DNA of 64,000 nt from an uncultured Lachnospiraceae bacterium (GCA_910588655.1 CAJUPJ010000017.1:1-64000), one strand, 5' to 3'; shown: positions 45,304-55,560, counted from the first letter of the stretch. A program made the numbers and translations. The notes: generated by a model from the sequence alone, not told the origin.

Positions 45304-48072
45304 TTATAACACCTCCTGTTCAATCACTATTATCCAGACAGGATTTAAAGCCTGCATTATATTATAATTTCCAAGAGCTTTTGCCTTGCTAACCGATATA
45401 TATGAAATATCCGCTTTAATACTTTTATTATCCCCTATAATTCTTTGTACATCAGCAACTGTTTCAAGTGTAACTGCATTAATTACAATTCTGGCGTTAT
45501 TATTCTTTGCAAATACAATATCAATTATCTGGCTTAGTTTCCCTGAACTTCCTCCTATAAATACATGCGTTGGCGGTTCAAGCCTTTCTAAAATCCCAGG
45601 GGCTGTGCCATTTACAATTTCCAGGTTAAACGCGCCATGTAATAATTTATTCTGTTTTATAAGATTAACTGCTCCGCTATTCTTTTCAATAGCATAAACC
45701 TTCCCATTATATGCAATCCTTGCACATTCAACTGCAACAGAACCTGTACCAGCCCCGATATCATAAACTACCGCATCCCTCACTAAATGCAGCTTTGAAA
45801 CAGATACACTACGTATTTCTTCTTTAGTCATAGGTACATTGCCACGTATAAACTGGCTGTCTGGCAGCCCATGTGTTGCAATGCTGTTGCCAGCAGAAGG
45901 ATTTTCTATAATTGCACAATATAAAAACCCATTGTTAATATATTCTGTAAAATCTGACGGGCTTCCAGTAATAATTTCTTCATCACTATATCCCAGGTTA
46001 TGCCCAATATATAATTTAACATCTAAAAGCCCATACTGTATACAAAGACCTGCAAGCCCCGCAACACTATCCTTTGCACCAAGAAGCACAAATGTCTTTT
46101 TATTGTTTTTTATTGCATTAATAATATTCTGCATTCTGCCATGAAGGCTTATAAGTTTTATATCCTGCCAGTCCGTTTTTAGTTTTGAGGCAAAATATAC
46201 TACAGAAGATATTCCTGGAATAATTTTTATATTATATTCCTGCAATTCTGATAATACCTCTTCCAGCTTTTTTGCACCACTGTAAAAACCAGTATCACCA
46301 GAAAGCAGGACTGTAATTTTTTTATAATGCGGATGTTCTTTAATATATTGGAATATTAAACCAGCATCATAAGCGTTATAAACTTCTTTACATAACATAT
46401 TTACAACGCTGCCTGCCGTTTCAAGCAGCCTTCCTGTACCAATTACAAGTTCTGCTTCTTCCAGTACAGCAAGCCCGTCTATAGTAATAGTCCCTTTATT
46501 GCCCATCCCCATTCCAGCCAGTACAATTTCCTTATGTAAATCATTATTACCAGTGTCTGTACCACCATCTTTAAGCCCAAGCGTTTTAATAATATCATTA
46601 AATGTATACCCTGTTTCTTCTACAGGTCTTTTTAAAATTATTATATCTGTGCCCGTTTCCTTTGCAGCAGCAATCTTTTCTGGAAAACCGCCTGCCCTGC
46701 CGCTTTCTTTCATAACAATAAACCTGGCACCTGACTGTTTTATTAACGCAATATTAGTTTCTTTAGAAAAAGGACCTTGCATTGCAATTATCTGTTTTCC
46801 ATTAAGCCCTGAATTACTGCAAATCTCTATAGCATTAACAGAAGGAAGCACTCTTGCAGTAATACGGCTTTTATCCGTTATTCCACCACAAAATACTGGC
46901 AGGTCTTTGCTGCCTGTAGTTAATAATATCCTGCCTGCTACCTTGTCCAGATATTCTGCTGCCTGGCTGGCATCTTCAAAAAACTTTATATCGTTATCCT
47001 TGTTATTATAAATATTATCACGCAAAAGACGCAGATAAATTGTGCCTGTCCTGGTACAAGCCCTTTTTACATTCTCTGATATTAAAGAAGCATAAGGATG
47101 TGTTGCATCTATAACATAAGAAAACTGGCTGCCACCTGCATCTGGTTCTATAAGCCTGCAAATATCATCCAAATCCATACGCCCGCAGATAACAGTAATA
47201 TTTCCTGTCCCGGAAATAAGTTGTTCCCCATATTCTGTTGCAACACAAACTGTGCACCTTATGTTATTACTGTCAAATAATTCTGCAAGTTTCCTGCCCT
47301 CACTTGTACCACCAAATAACAGAACTGGTTTATCCCGCATTCCTGTTGTTTTATAACCTCTTGGTGTAACCATTTTGCCATTAATAATTTCTGTCTGTGA
47401 ATTTCCAATAAATACAGTAGTAAACATATTTACGGGAGTTTCCATAAGTTCTTTTAACGTACAGACTTTATAAGCTTCCCCTTGCCTGCCAATATTTTCT
47501 GTTATTCCACAAACTGTTTCTGGTGACGCATATTTTAATACAAGCTGGCATGCCTTTTTCAGATATCCTGCACGTTTTTTGCTTGATGGATTATAAAAGC
47601 ATATAATCATGCCGGCATATGCCGCTGCAAGTATACGCTTCTCTATCTTCTCCCATGGTGTAAGCAAATCACTTAAGCTTATAACTGCAAAATCCTGTAT
47701 TAATGGTGCGCCAAGCAATGCCGCACCTGAACTGGCAGCAGTAACCCCAGGTATAACTTCAAGCTGTATATCTGGATAAGACTGCCCTGTATGGTACATT
47801 AATTCTGCCATTCCATAAATTCCCGCATCCCCGCTGCATACAAGTACAACATTTTTTCCCTCCATAGCCTTTTCAAAACATAAAACACATCTTTCATATT
47901 CTTTTGTCATACCAGTTGAAAGAAATTCTTTATCCTTAAAATACTGTTTTACAAGTTCTGTATATACATTATATCCAATAATTGTATCACAGAAAGAAAG
48001 CACTTCAAATGCTTTTAACGTCATATTTTCAAAATCACCAGGCCCAATCCCTGTAATATATATTTTACCCAA
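45304..48072 (-). CDS. Four-domain cobalamin enzyme CbiH-CbiJ-CbiE-CbiT
   Basis: The 922-residue protein joins four consecutive-pathway enzymes. CbiH (about 1-240) has GIGPGDFENMTLKA and VCSGDAGIYGMA; it is a C17 methyltransferase. CbiJ (about 248-500) is a precorrin-6A reductase with VLLFGGTSEGRKLAE and DATHPYA. CbiE (about 514-715) has GMGMGNKGTIT and LSGDTGFYSGA. CbiT (about 725-922) is a SAM methyltransferase/decarboxylase with VYDIGAGTGSVAVECA. E-T fusions are common, whereas all four together is less so. The start is TTG overlapping cbiG by 8 bases. Confidence 0.9.
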   Translation of the reverse strand: MGKIYITGIGPGDFENMTLKAFEVLSFCDTIIGYNVYTELVKQYFKDKEFLSTGMTKEYERCVLCFEKAMEGKNVVLVCSGDAGIYGMAELMYHTGQSYPDIQLEVIPGVTAASSGAALLGAPLIQDFAVISLSDLLTPWEKIEKRILAAAYAGMIICFYNPSSKKRAGYLKKACQLVLKYASPETVCGITENIGRQGEAYKVCTLKELMETPVNMFTTVFIGNSQTEIINGKMVTPRGYKTTGMRDKPVLLFGGTSEGRKLAELFDSNNIRCTVCVATEYGEQLISGTGNITVICGRMDLDDICRLIEPDAGGSQFSYVIDATHPYASLISENVKRACTRTGTIYLRLLRDNIYNNKDNDIKFFEDASQAAEYLDKVAGRILLTTGSKDLPVFCGGITDKSRITARVLPSVNAIEICSNSGLNGKQIIAMQGPFSKETNIALIKQSGARFIVMKESGRAGGFPEKIAAAKETGTDIIILKRPVEETGYTFNDIIKTLGLKDGGTDTGNNDLHKEIVLAGMGMGNKGTITIDGLAVLEEAELVIGTGRLLETAGSVVNMLCKEVYNAYDAGLIFQYIKEHPHYKKITVLLSGDTGFYSGAKKLEEVLSELQEYNIKIIPGISSVVYFASKLKTDWQDIKLISLHGRMQNIINAIKNNKKTFVLLGAKDSVAGLAGLCIQYGLLDVKLYIGHNLGYSDEEIITGSPSDFTEYINNGFLYCAIIENPSAGNSIATHGLPDSQFIRGNVPMTKEEIRSVSVSKLHLVRDAVVYDIGAGTGSVAVECARIAYNGKVYAIEKNSGAVNLIKQNKLLHGAFNLEIVNGTAPGILERLEPPTHVFIGGSSGKLSQIIDIVFAKNNNARIVINAVTLETVADVQRIIGDNKSIKADISYISVSKAKALGNYNIMQALNPVWIIVIEQEVL

Positions 48073-49189
48073 AATCTATACTCCATTTTCTAATTGCGGC
48101 TGCAACTGTAATTCCATTGCCTGCCTGTTTTGTTAATATAAGTTCCTTTTCACCTTGCGGGAAAAGTGCTGCACGTTCGCATACATTTCCAATACCTGTT
48201 ATCTCCTGGACAAACTCCGAATAACTTGTACTGCCTGTTACAGTCCCAAGTTCCTCTGCACTATAAAAACTAACTGGCAGGTGTTCTTTTTCTGCAAATT
48301 CCAGAATTCCAGGTTCATTCTTTTTAATATCTATTGTTGCAATCCCTTCTACAGAACGTATAAAAATACCAGAATTATTTAAAGCTTCACTTATAAAAGA
48401 ACTTATCTCACTATAAGTCTTAGACTTGCGGCATCCTGTTCCAAGTGTAACCACTTTTGGTATAAGGTAAAGTATTATACAATCTTTATTATTAGATATA
48501 TCACATTCCCTGAAAACAGTAAATGGCGAAACCACTATATTATACTTATTTATACTACAATTATCTGCATTATTATTTGTACTGCACCCGTCGGTATTAT
48601 ATAAAAAATTATCCTGGAACTTTTGAATATAGAAATTATCTGGAACTTTCCCAGTTATTTCTGCATTGCAAAAAACTGTAACAGGGCTTCCTTCAATAAC
48701 TGCCGCCTGTACTCTTCTTGCTGCTTCCATATTTTCTATATATAAATTATTCCGTTCTGCAAATAAATCTATAGCAATTTTATTATGTATATCTGAAGAC
48801 GTAGTAATAACAGCATTGGCATTTAATCCAGAAGCAAGGATTTTCGTCCATTCATTTGCCCTGCCAAGATGTCCTGATAAAAGAGAGATTATATTAATTC
48901 CCATATCATCAGCCACTAAAACTGCCGGGTCAGTGCATTTGCTGTTAATAAAGGGCGCAATGCTCCTTACTGCTATTCCGCATGCTCCCGTAAATATTAT
49001 AATATCATCCTCTTCAAAATGAATGCCTGTCCACTCTCTTAAACTACAATTAATATTTTCAATATCATTACATGAAATACTGCTCTTTCCAGTATATAAT
49101 CTCACATTACAATTATGCTTAATTAAAATATCTTTAAATTCCAGCGAAAGGGATGCTCCATATTTTGTAAAACTAATTATTGAAACCAT
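48065..49189 (-). CDS. cbiG: Cobalt-precorrin 5A hydrolase
   Basis: CbiG opens the lactone of cobalt-precorrin-5A, releasing acetaldehyde during ring contraction. The 374-residue protein has an N-terminal domain with FTGACGIAVRSIAPFI, a central ISLLSGHLGRANEW segment (about 85-110) and a C-terminal GTGCRKSKTYSEI / SFYSAEELGTV domain. An ATG eight codons upstream (49213) has a plausible AAGG site. The 49189 start overlaps the regulator stop as TAATG and better matches the family start, so it is preferred. Confidence 0.88.
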   Translation of the reverse strand: MVSIISFTKYGASLSLEFKDILIKHNCNVRLYTGKSSISCNDIENINCSLREWTGIHFEEDDIIIFTGACGIAVRSIAPFINSKCTDPAVLVADDMGINIISLLSGHLGRANEWTKILASGLNANAVITTSSDIHNKIAIDLFAERNNLYIENMEAARRVQAAVIEGSPVTVFCNAEITGKVPDNFYIQKFQDNFLYNTDGCSTNNNADNCSINKYNIVVSPFTVFRECDISNNKDCIILYLIPKVVTLGTGCRKSKTYSEISSFISEALNNSGIFIRSVEGIATIDIKKNEPGILEFAEKEHLPVSFYSAEELGTVTGSTSYSEFVQEITGIGNVCERAALFPQGEKELILTKQAGNGITVAAAIRKWSIDFG

Positions 49190-50232
49190 TATCTTTTTAT
49201 AAGGTTTTCCCATTCCTCAATTCCTTCCATATACCCAAATGTTTCCTTATCATGGAAACCTTCTACCAGCATATGCTTTAATTTCTCATGAAAATCTTTA
49301 TCCAATTCTTTAAATTTCATATGGCTATACATAAATGACTTAGTATAACCTGTTATCTGCATAAGTGAACTTAATACTACTTTTACAATAGATAAAGTTG
49401 CACTTGTATCCTTCTTATAAACTGCCAAATCCAGTTTACATGACTGGGAATTATAATCCCCCATATCAAAAAGAACAGCAAGCCCGCTTAACTTATCTGC
49501 CCATTTTTCTGCCAGCTCTATATTATTCTCCTTTATTGAAAGCGCACACAGGCTGTTAAACACCATATTCAATATATTACTCTCAGAAAATAATATTTCC
49601 TCATATGCTTTATAAGCCCCTTCTATATTGCCTGTCTTGCTGTAAATAAGTGCCTGCATCCTTTTTCTTGAAGCACTGTCCTCTGGAAAATATTCTAAAT
49701 ATTTTTCTGCTTCCTTATAATTCTCTTTCCTTAGATAATAACCAAATAATGCATTAGCCGCTTCTTTTTGTACATTAGCATCCACACTTTCCATAGCCCG
49801 TTTATACCATTCCAGAATCTGGCTCTCATATCTTTCCTTGTTCTGTATCTGGTTATTTCCTGGAAATATACTGTGTGAATCAAGAATTAATGCAAGCTGC
49901 CATATTAACTGGCAGCAGTCTGGGTATTGTTTTATAATATCCGCTGCATACTGGAACACATCACAATAATTTTCCGTTTCAAACTTCCTGTCAATTTCTT
50001 TAATAATTGATGTAACTTCTTCCTGCGATAATTCATCTTTAAATGACAAAAGAGTTTCAAGTGTAATACCTAAAAGCCTGGCAACAGGTGCTAGAAGGGA
50101 AATATCTGGCTGGCTTATGCCATGCTCCCACTTATTTACCGCAGGCGCAGTTATGCCAAGACGCTTTGCCATCTCCTCCTGTGTCATATTTTTTTCTTTC
50201 CTGTACTTACGGATTACTTCGCCAATTTCCAT
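49189..50232 (-). CDS. XRE-type regulator with TPR-like C-terminus
   Basis: The 347-residue protein has a classic helix-turn-helix at residues 6-60 (MTQEEMAKRLGITAPAVNKW) and a helical C-terminal part with TPR-like repeats (EAANALFGYYLRKENYKEAE, GNIEGAYKAYEEIL). Such proteins resemble peptide-sensing RRNPP or orphan XRE regulators. It heads the minus-strand run with cbiG, the Cbi fusion and cbiA, so it may regulate them. No small peptide gene was seen. GGAGG precedes the ATG. Confidence 0.83.
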   Translation of the reverse strand: MEIGEVIRKYRKEKNMTQEEMAKRLGITAPAVNKWEHGISQPDISLLAPVARLLGITLETLLSFKDELSQEEVTSIIKEIDRKFETENYCDVFQYAADIIKQYPDCCQLIWQLALILDSHSIFPGNNQIQNKERYESQILEWYKRAMESVDANVQKEAANALFGYYLRKENYKEAEKYLEYFPEDSASRKRMQALIYSKTGNIEGAYKAYEEILFSESNILNMVFNSLCALSIKENNIELAEKWADKLSGLAVLFDMGDYNSQSCKLDLAVYKKDTSATLSIVKVVLSSLMQITGYTKSFMYSHMKFKELDKDFHEKLKHMLVEGFHDKETFGYMEGIEEWENLIKR

Positions 50233-50260
50233 TTATATATCCTCCTGGTAAATTATATAA

Positions 50261-50275
50261 TGCCAACATCTGGCA
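50261..50275 (-). promoter_or_regulatory. Inverted repeat near the regulator transcription start
   Basis: TGCCA-ACATC-TGGCA forms a perfect 5-base inverted repeat about 10 bases after the predicted -10 box. It may be an operator or only a small hairpin. Confidence 0.4.
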
Positions 50276-50280
50276 ATACC

Positions 50281-50309
50281 ATACTAGCAGAATACCGCAC
50301 TCTGTTCAA
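50281..50309 (-). promoter_or_regulatory. Promoter of the HTH-cbiG operon
   Basis: TTGAAC (50304-50309) and TAGTAT (50281-50286) are separated by 17 bases on the minus strand. Confidence 0.55.
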
Positions 50310-50317
50310 TTGAACAG
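50302..50317. promoter_or_regulatory. 16-base perfect palindrome over the -35 box
   Basis: CTGTTCAATTGAACAG covers the -35 element of the HTH-cbiG promoter. A perfect 16-base palindrome in this place is a good candidate operator for the XRE regulator encoded next to it. It is not the GAAC-N4-GTTC arrangement of LexA. Confidence 0.6.
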
Positions 50318-50351
50318 GAATTAACTTATATTAATATATTTTAACCAGCAG

Positions 50352-51101
50352 TTAAATTCGCAAAAACTCTTCTGATTTAAAATGATGTGGAAGATACCTT
50401 GCAAGATATTTCTCCACAAACCCATCCACTTCTGCCATTACGCTTTCTGATAAATTAAAACTGTACAGTTTTTCAAATGGGCTTGAAATTATATACTGCA
50501 ATGCATATCTTGCATCAGCGCTTAATTTTACAGGGTAATGCCCTTTTAACTGTATATCCTTTTTCTGGCAGTCTTCACAAACCAGCCCTCCCTCTGCCAT
50601 ATAAACGTTATATGCATCTGTATTTCCACAGCGCACACATGCAAATACACCTGGTGCTTCCCCCTGCACTGACATAAAACGCAGTTCAAATATCCTTCTT
50701 ATAAGCTGTGCGGGGACTTTGCCTGCCTGCAGCGCCTTAAATGTTATGTATAAAAGAAGCAGTTCACTATCTGCCCTTACACTTTCCCTTGTTAAATATC
50801 TTGCAATTTCTGTAAAGTATGATGCATAGCATAACAAGTCATAATCGTCTGCAAGATTTCCAAAATAACGGGTGATTATGCCTGATTTTAATGAATATGA
50901 ATTACGCCCCTCATACACCTGGAATTCCCCAAATGTAAATGGGACTGTACATGCAGACAGGGCGCTGTTCTGTTTCCTTGCGCCCTGTGCAAATGCTGGT
51001 ATCCTGCCCTGTTCCCTTGTAAGTATTTCAATACGTTTATCATACTCCTTTAATGGGGAAGATACCAGTATCATACCTGTAAGTGTAACAATTTCCCTCA
51101 A
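50352..51101 (-). CDS. recO: DNA repair protein RecO
   Basis: RecO loads RecA with RecF and RecR. The 249-residue protein has the OB fold at its N-terminus (VTLTGMILVSSPLKEYDKR), GARKQNSALSACTVPFTFGEF, a helical centre and a zinc motif (CVRCGN...CEDC). The TTG at 51101 has GGAGGG 5 bases upstream and matches the family N-terminus; the ATG at 51074 would remove the OB strand. Confidence 0.92.
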   Translation of the reverse strand: MREIVTLTGMILVSSPLKEYDKRIEILTREQGRIPAFAQGARKQNSALSACTVPFTFGEFQVYEGRNSYSLKSGIITRYFGNLADDYDLLCYASYFTEIARYLTRESVRADSELLLLYITFKALQAGKVPAQLIRRIFELRFMSVQGEAPGVFACVRCGNTDAYNVYMAEGGLVCEDCQKKDIQLKGHYPVKLSADARYALQYIISSPFEKLYSFNLSESVMAEVDGFVEKYLARYLPHHFKSEEFLRI

Positions 51102-51142
51102 TCCAGCCCTCCATATACTGGCAGAACCAGCACTTGTAACCG

Positions 51143-51337
51143 CTAACAGGTGGATTTGCCAGAACATGATGCAGTTCCTCCAGTGTTCCTATAAACCTCT
51201 GTTTCCTGCCGGGCTTCTGCTGCCTGTGTACTATCTGCCTTATTATGTGCCGCATCTCCCACACTGCTGCGGTATTTTAAGTAATCTTCAACCTTGCCTG
51301 AAACGGCAAATTTATCCCAGCAATCTTTCTCTTCCAT
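51143..51337 (-). CDS. YqzL-like small protein
   Basis: A 64-residue protein containing CWDKFAVSGKVEDYLKYRS, close to the short YqzL proteins (WxxFxxTGxIxxYLxYK) found between era and recO in Firmicutes. The rest is a polar Gly/Ser/Glu tail. Position between era and recO fits. The start is uncertain: the same frame extends to 51427 with a CPVC motif. Confidence 0.6.
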   Translation of the reverse strand: MEEKDCWDKFAVSGKVEDYLKYRSSVGDAAHNKADSTQAAEARQETEVYRNTGGTASCSGKSTC

Positions 51338-51515
51338 GTCACCACCATACCTTTCCACAGCCTGGCATACAGGACAGGATATCAGCCTCTCCATGCCTTG
51401 CAATGCCAGTTCCATAATGCTTCCCAATATGGAGCTAAACTGTGATAATATGATAGCCTTTATTACATTCCAATATACTGGTATGTTTTGTAAACAATTC
51501 TTATAAATTCCAGCC

Positions 51516-52424
51516 TTATAAATCTATATCGTTTTTATTATACCCGAAATTCTTTATAAGCATGTCACTGTTACGCCAGTCTTTCTTTACCTTAACCCAT
51601 ATCTTAAGGTTTGTTTTACAGGCAAGCAGCGACTCAATGTCTTTTCTTGCTTCTGTGCCAATCTTTTTAAGCATACTTCCCTGTTTTCCTATTATAATTC
51701 CTTTATGCGAATTGCGCTCACATATAATTGTTGCATCAATATCAATAATATTGCCCTTTGTGCGCTCCCTCATACGCTCTATTGCAACAGCGATGCCATG
51801 AGGCACTTCATCATTAAGATTTCTTAATGTTTTCTCACGAATCATTTCTGCAACTATCTGGCGCTCTGGCTGGTCTGTTATTGTATCTTCATCATAATAA
51901 CATGGCCCTTGTGGAAGATACCTTATAATGGTATTTACGAGGTCATCTGTATTCTCCCCGTTAAGTGCAGAAACAGGTATAATCTCTGCAAAACTGGCAA
52001 CATCCTTGTAAGCATCTATAAATTTAAGGATTTCCGCTTTATTTACAGTATCTATTTTATTAATAACAAGTATTACAGGTATATTTGCCTTTGCAACACA
52101 TTCTGCAATATGCTGTTCGCCTGCGCCTATAAATGTTGATGGTTCTACAAGCCATAATATTACATCAACTTCTTTTAATGTCCTCTCTGCAACAGAAACC
52201 ATATATTCACCAAGCTTGTTTTTAGCTTTATGTATGCCTGGTGTATCAAGGAAAATTATCTGCCCGTCTGCACATGTATATACTGTCTGTATGCGGTTTC
52301 TTGTTGTCTGCGGTTTATTGGAAGTAATTGCTATTTTCTGCCCTACAAGTGTATTCATAAGAGTTGACTTGCCAACATTAGGCCTTCCTATAAGAGTTAC
52401 AAATCCTGATTTAAACTTGCCCAT
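51516..52424 (-). CDS. era: Ribosome-assembly GTPase Era
   Basis: Era binds the 3' end of 16S rRNA during small-subunit assembly. The 302-residue protein has the G domain (GRPNVGKST, DTPGIH, NKID, SALNG) and a C-terminal KH domain (IGKQGSMLKKIGTEARKDI). ATG at 52424 follows GGAGG with 5 bases; the ATG four codons upstream overlaps that site. It is followed by the yqzL-like gene and recO. Confidence 0.97.
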   Translation of the reverse strand: MGKFKSGFVTLIGRPNVGKSTLMNTLVGQKIAITSNKPQTTRNRIQTVYTCADGQIIFLDTPGIHKAKNKLGEYMVSVAERTLKEVDVILWLVEPSTFIGAGEQHIAECVAKANIPVILVINKIDTVNKAEILKFIDAYKDVASFAEIIPVSALNGENTDDLVNTIIRYLPQGPCYYDEDTITDQPERQIVAEMIREKTLRNLNDEVPHGIAVAIERMRERTKGNIIDIDATIICERNSHKGIIIGKQGSMLKKIGTEARKDIESLLACKTNLKIWVKVKKDWRNSDMLIKNFGYNKNDIDL

Positions 52425-52527
52425 TAAATCCTCCATTCAAAATATTTTGTATTTAAGAATGTCCCCGGCGTCCGCACACCTGCAGTCCGCCAGAGGCATT
52501 TCTCTTAAAGTTTTTACCCTGGTTATT

Positions 52528-55491
52528 TTAAGATAAAACTTTTATTTCATCAAATATATCTTTTTCATCTTTTATATGCTTCTCATTACCTATTACACAT
52601 ATATTTCCTTTTTCTGCTACTTCCCTTATTACCTCTGCTGCCTTGCGTATATCTTCAATGCTGCATGCAAGAATACTGTCCCTTTCTTTCTGGAGCACCT
52701 CATAAGGTACTTTCTTAAAGTATGCAGTCATTGAACGGTTGCCCTTCATATTAGGTGTTAATGGTGTATCAATATTACTTATTGCGCCTATTATTGTTTT
52801 TGTAATCTCTCTTTCATCTGCATTATAGTTCTCAAGGTAATCTGCTGCATTTTCATATACATCAATTGTAGATGAAAGATTAGGGTCACGGTATGAAGCA
52901 AAATACCACTGCTTTTCCCTTGTAAAGTTACATTTTACACCATATGCACCACCTTTAACACGTACTTCATTCCAGAGGTAGTCATAATTTAAAAGATGCT
53001 GTACAACATTTAATGTGCCAAAGTCTGCATCTGTAACACTGCCAAATGTGCCGCCAAGTGCAACATACTGTATTTCAGCAGGTGTTGTAAAGGCTTCTTT
53101 CTTCATTTTAATATCTGGTGTATATTTACTAATGGACGAAAGCCCGTAATCCTGTCCTGTGCTTTCAAACTCCGCAAGCCCGTCTGTAAATGCAGGCATT
53201 GCCTCTTTTAATATTTCTAAAGCTTCTTCTTTACATGTACATGAAATAAGAAGTTTATCTTTTTTAAATATTTCCTTTACAAGTGCACTGCATCCTTTAA
53301 TAAGGTTTTCCTTTTCCTCATCAAAGTTTTCATCAAGACGCACAAGATAATCATAATAGCCAATTCCAGAAGAATGGTCTATAAGCCATGCACTTTCTGA
53401 ATTACATGCATTTACACGTATTGCTGCTGCCTGGTTTCCTGCTGACATAAGACGTACTTTAAGTCTTGAACGGCTTTCTGCAACTACTTCACGCAGATGT
53501 TTTTCATCTGTAAAAATTGTTTTAAACATCATTTCCGCCATAAGCCTTAATGCATCAGCTGCCTTGTCTTCAAGCACCTTTGTACGCACCTCAAATTTAA
53601 GCTCATACTCATTACTTTTACCAAAATGTGTATATATATCTGTGTCCGCAACAATGCCGCCTGTATAGAAATTCACCTCTGTATCAAATTCATTGTAACT
53701 GTAGTTTTCTGTGTCCATATATCCAAGCAGGGTTGACAGGAAACTAATCTGTGGCACATATTCTTTTAAATGGTGTATATCAAAGAAAAAGTTCAGGTAT
53801 ATTATTCCATTGGAAGAAATATTATGGTGTACTGCTGGTATGCCACATATTCCAGTTTCTGTATTATAATAAGGTGCAGCTTCTTTTTTTATGTCTTCCC
53901 TTGCCAGCAGAGGTATTTTCTCTAAATCATCTTTTGGTGAAGGCTCTTCCTGGTATGCTTTTAAAGCCTGGGTTTCCTGTATAATCCTGTTCTTTTCTTC
54001 TTCTGGAAGCCCTGCCTTAAACGCTTCAAGTTTTTCCTCCAGTTCCTGTTCATTTTTAATTGCAAGCCCCTTTTCTGGTATCATCTCCACAAGAACTGCA
54101 TGTGTATTATCAAGGATATATTCCTGTACCAGCTTTTCAAAATAATCTGTACTAATCTGCTCCCTTAAAAAGCTGTAATATTTTTCATATTTAAGTGCGG
54201 AATATGGCTCACTGTCACTATATAACCATGTCTTTAATGCCTTAAGGCTGTATATAAGACCCTTTGGATATGAACCAAAGTCTGCCTCCCTTTCTCTGAA
54301 TTCCATGCCATTTAATGCCGCTTCAAGTACCTTTTTATCAATTCCGTTTTTAACTATATCTTCCAGCGTTTCCCTTATTATCTGGTAAAACCTGTCCCTT
54401 TCCCCAGCTTTTGCATTTTTAGTAGTAATTGTAAAATAACTTTGCAGCATTATGTCACAGAAATCCACATCAATATCAGTACCAATACCTGCATCAAGCA
54501 GCGCCTTTTTAACTGGTGCTCCTGGCATCTCTACAAGCACATATGAGAGAAGCTCAAATGCAAGACATTTCTCCTGTTCCATTGTAATATCCATAGATGC
54601 AGCATAAGCGTAATATGTCTTTTCTGTACAGTCTGTATCTGTACCCACAGCGTAAGTTTTAGTTAAAACCTTCATGCTGTCAAATGCCGCCTGCCTGCCA
54701 ATTTCTGTGTCTGTCTGGACTGCACTAAAATCCTTTAAATAATTTTCATCCATCCATATAAGACGCTCTTCAATGTCTATATCACCATAAAGATATATAT
54801 AACTGTTTGAAGGATGGTAATATTTCTTATGGAAAGCAAGGTAATCCTCATATGTCAAATCTGGTATACACTTAGGGTCTCCGCCTGATTCATAATGGTA
54901 TGTTGTATCAGGGAACAGGCTGCTCATTACAAAGCAGTCCAGAACCCGCTCTTCCGAAGAATAAGCACCTTTCATTTCATTATATACTACACCATTATAT
55001 ATAAGTGGTGCGTCTTTGTCCGCAAGCTCATAATGCCAGCCTTCCTGTTTAAATATTTCTTGATATTTATAAATATTTGGGTAAAATACAGCATCCATAT
55101 ATACATGCATAAGGTTTTCAAAGTCCTTATCATTACAGCTTGCTACAGGATATAATGTCTTGTCAGGATATGTTGTAGCATTAAGGAATGTATTTAGAGA
55201 ACCCTTAACAAGTTCAACAAACGGGTCTTTTACTGGAAAATTCTTAGAACCGCACAACACTGTATGCTCAATTATATGCGGTACTCCTGTATCATCTCCT
55301 GGCGGTGTCCTGAAACCTATGTTAAATACCTTATTATCATCTTCATTACTAAATATAAGCACCCTTGCATTACTGTGCTTATGCCTTAGTGTAAGTGCAA
55401 AACTGTCTGTTTCCTGGACATACTCTGCATTCTCAACAGAATATGCTTCTGGTATTTTTACTTCTTCTAAACTTTTAATACTTTTAGCCAT
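52528..55491 (-). CDS. M16C-family zinc metalloprotease, PreP-like
   Basis: The 987-residue protease has the inverted zinc motif HIIEHTVLCGS near residue 73, followed by a conserved Glu about 77 residues later (NEMKGAYSS). The four-domain, two-lobe length matches the presequence-protease branch of M16. It is probably cytoplasmic and degrades short unfolded peptides. GGAGG precedes the ATG. It forms its own unit between the cyclase and era. Confidence 0.92.
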   Translation of the reverse strand: MAKSIKSLEEVKIPEAYSVENAEYVQETDSFALTLRHKHSNARVLIFSNEDDNKVFNIGFRTPPGDDTGVPHIIEHTVLCGSKNFPVKDPFVELVKGSLNTFLNATTYPDKTLYPVASCNDKDFENLMHVYMDAVFYPNIYKYQEIFKQEGWHYELADKDAPLIYNGVVYNEMKGAYSSEERVLDCFVMSSLFPDTTYHYESGGDPKCIPDLTYEDYLAFHKKYYHPSNSYIYLYGDIDIEERLIWMDENYLKDFSAVQTDTEIGRQAAFDSMKVLTKTYAVGTDTDCTEKTYYAYAASMDITMEQEKCLAFELLSYVLVEMPGAPVKKALLDAGIGTDIDVDFCDIMLQSYFTITTKNAKAGERDRFYQIIRETLEDIVKNGIDKKVLEAALNGMEFREREADFGSYPKGLIYSLKALKTWLYSDSEPYSALKYEKYYSFLREQISTDYFEKLVQEYILDNTHAVLVEMIPEKGLAIKNEQELEEKLEAFKAGLPEEEKNRIIQETQALKAYQEEPSPKDDLEKIPLLAREDIKKEAAPYYNTETGICGIPAVHHNISSNGIIYLNFFFDIHHLKEYVPQISFLSTLLGYMDTENYSYNEFDTEVNFYTGGIVADTDIYTHFGKSNEYELKFEVRTKVLEDKAADALRLMAEMMFKTIFTDEKHLREVVAESRSRLKVRLMSAGNQAAAIRVNACNSESAWLIDHSSGIGYYDYLVRLDENFDEEKENLIKGCSALVKEIFKKDKLLISCTCKEEALEILKEAMPAFTDGLAEFESTGQDYGLSSISKYTPDIKMKKEAFTTPAEIQYVALGGTFGSVTDADFGTLNVVQHLLNYDYLWNEVRVKGGAYGVKCNFTREKQWYFASYRDPNLSSTIDVYENAADYLENYNADEREITKTIIGAISNIDTPLTPNMKGNRSMTAYFKKVPYEVLQKERDSILACSIEDIRKAAEVIREVAEKGNICVIGNEKHIKDEKDIFDEIKVLS

Positions 55492-55560
55492 TACAATCCT
55501 CCATTTATAATTATATAATTATTCTTAAAGTATTCCCTAATAATCCCCATTCCAAAACAC

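Noticed and set aside
50302..50317. LexA box
   Set aside because: The palindrome has GTTC-AATT-GAAC, the reverse order of the GAAC-N4-GTTC of Firmicute LexA, and lies over a regulator promoter.
51104..51167. N-terminal extension of recO
   Set aside because: The TTG at 51101 has a good ribosome site and a typical RecO start; the extension is not conserved-looking.
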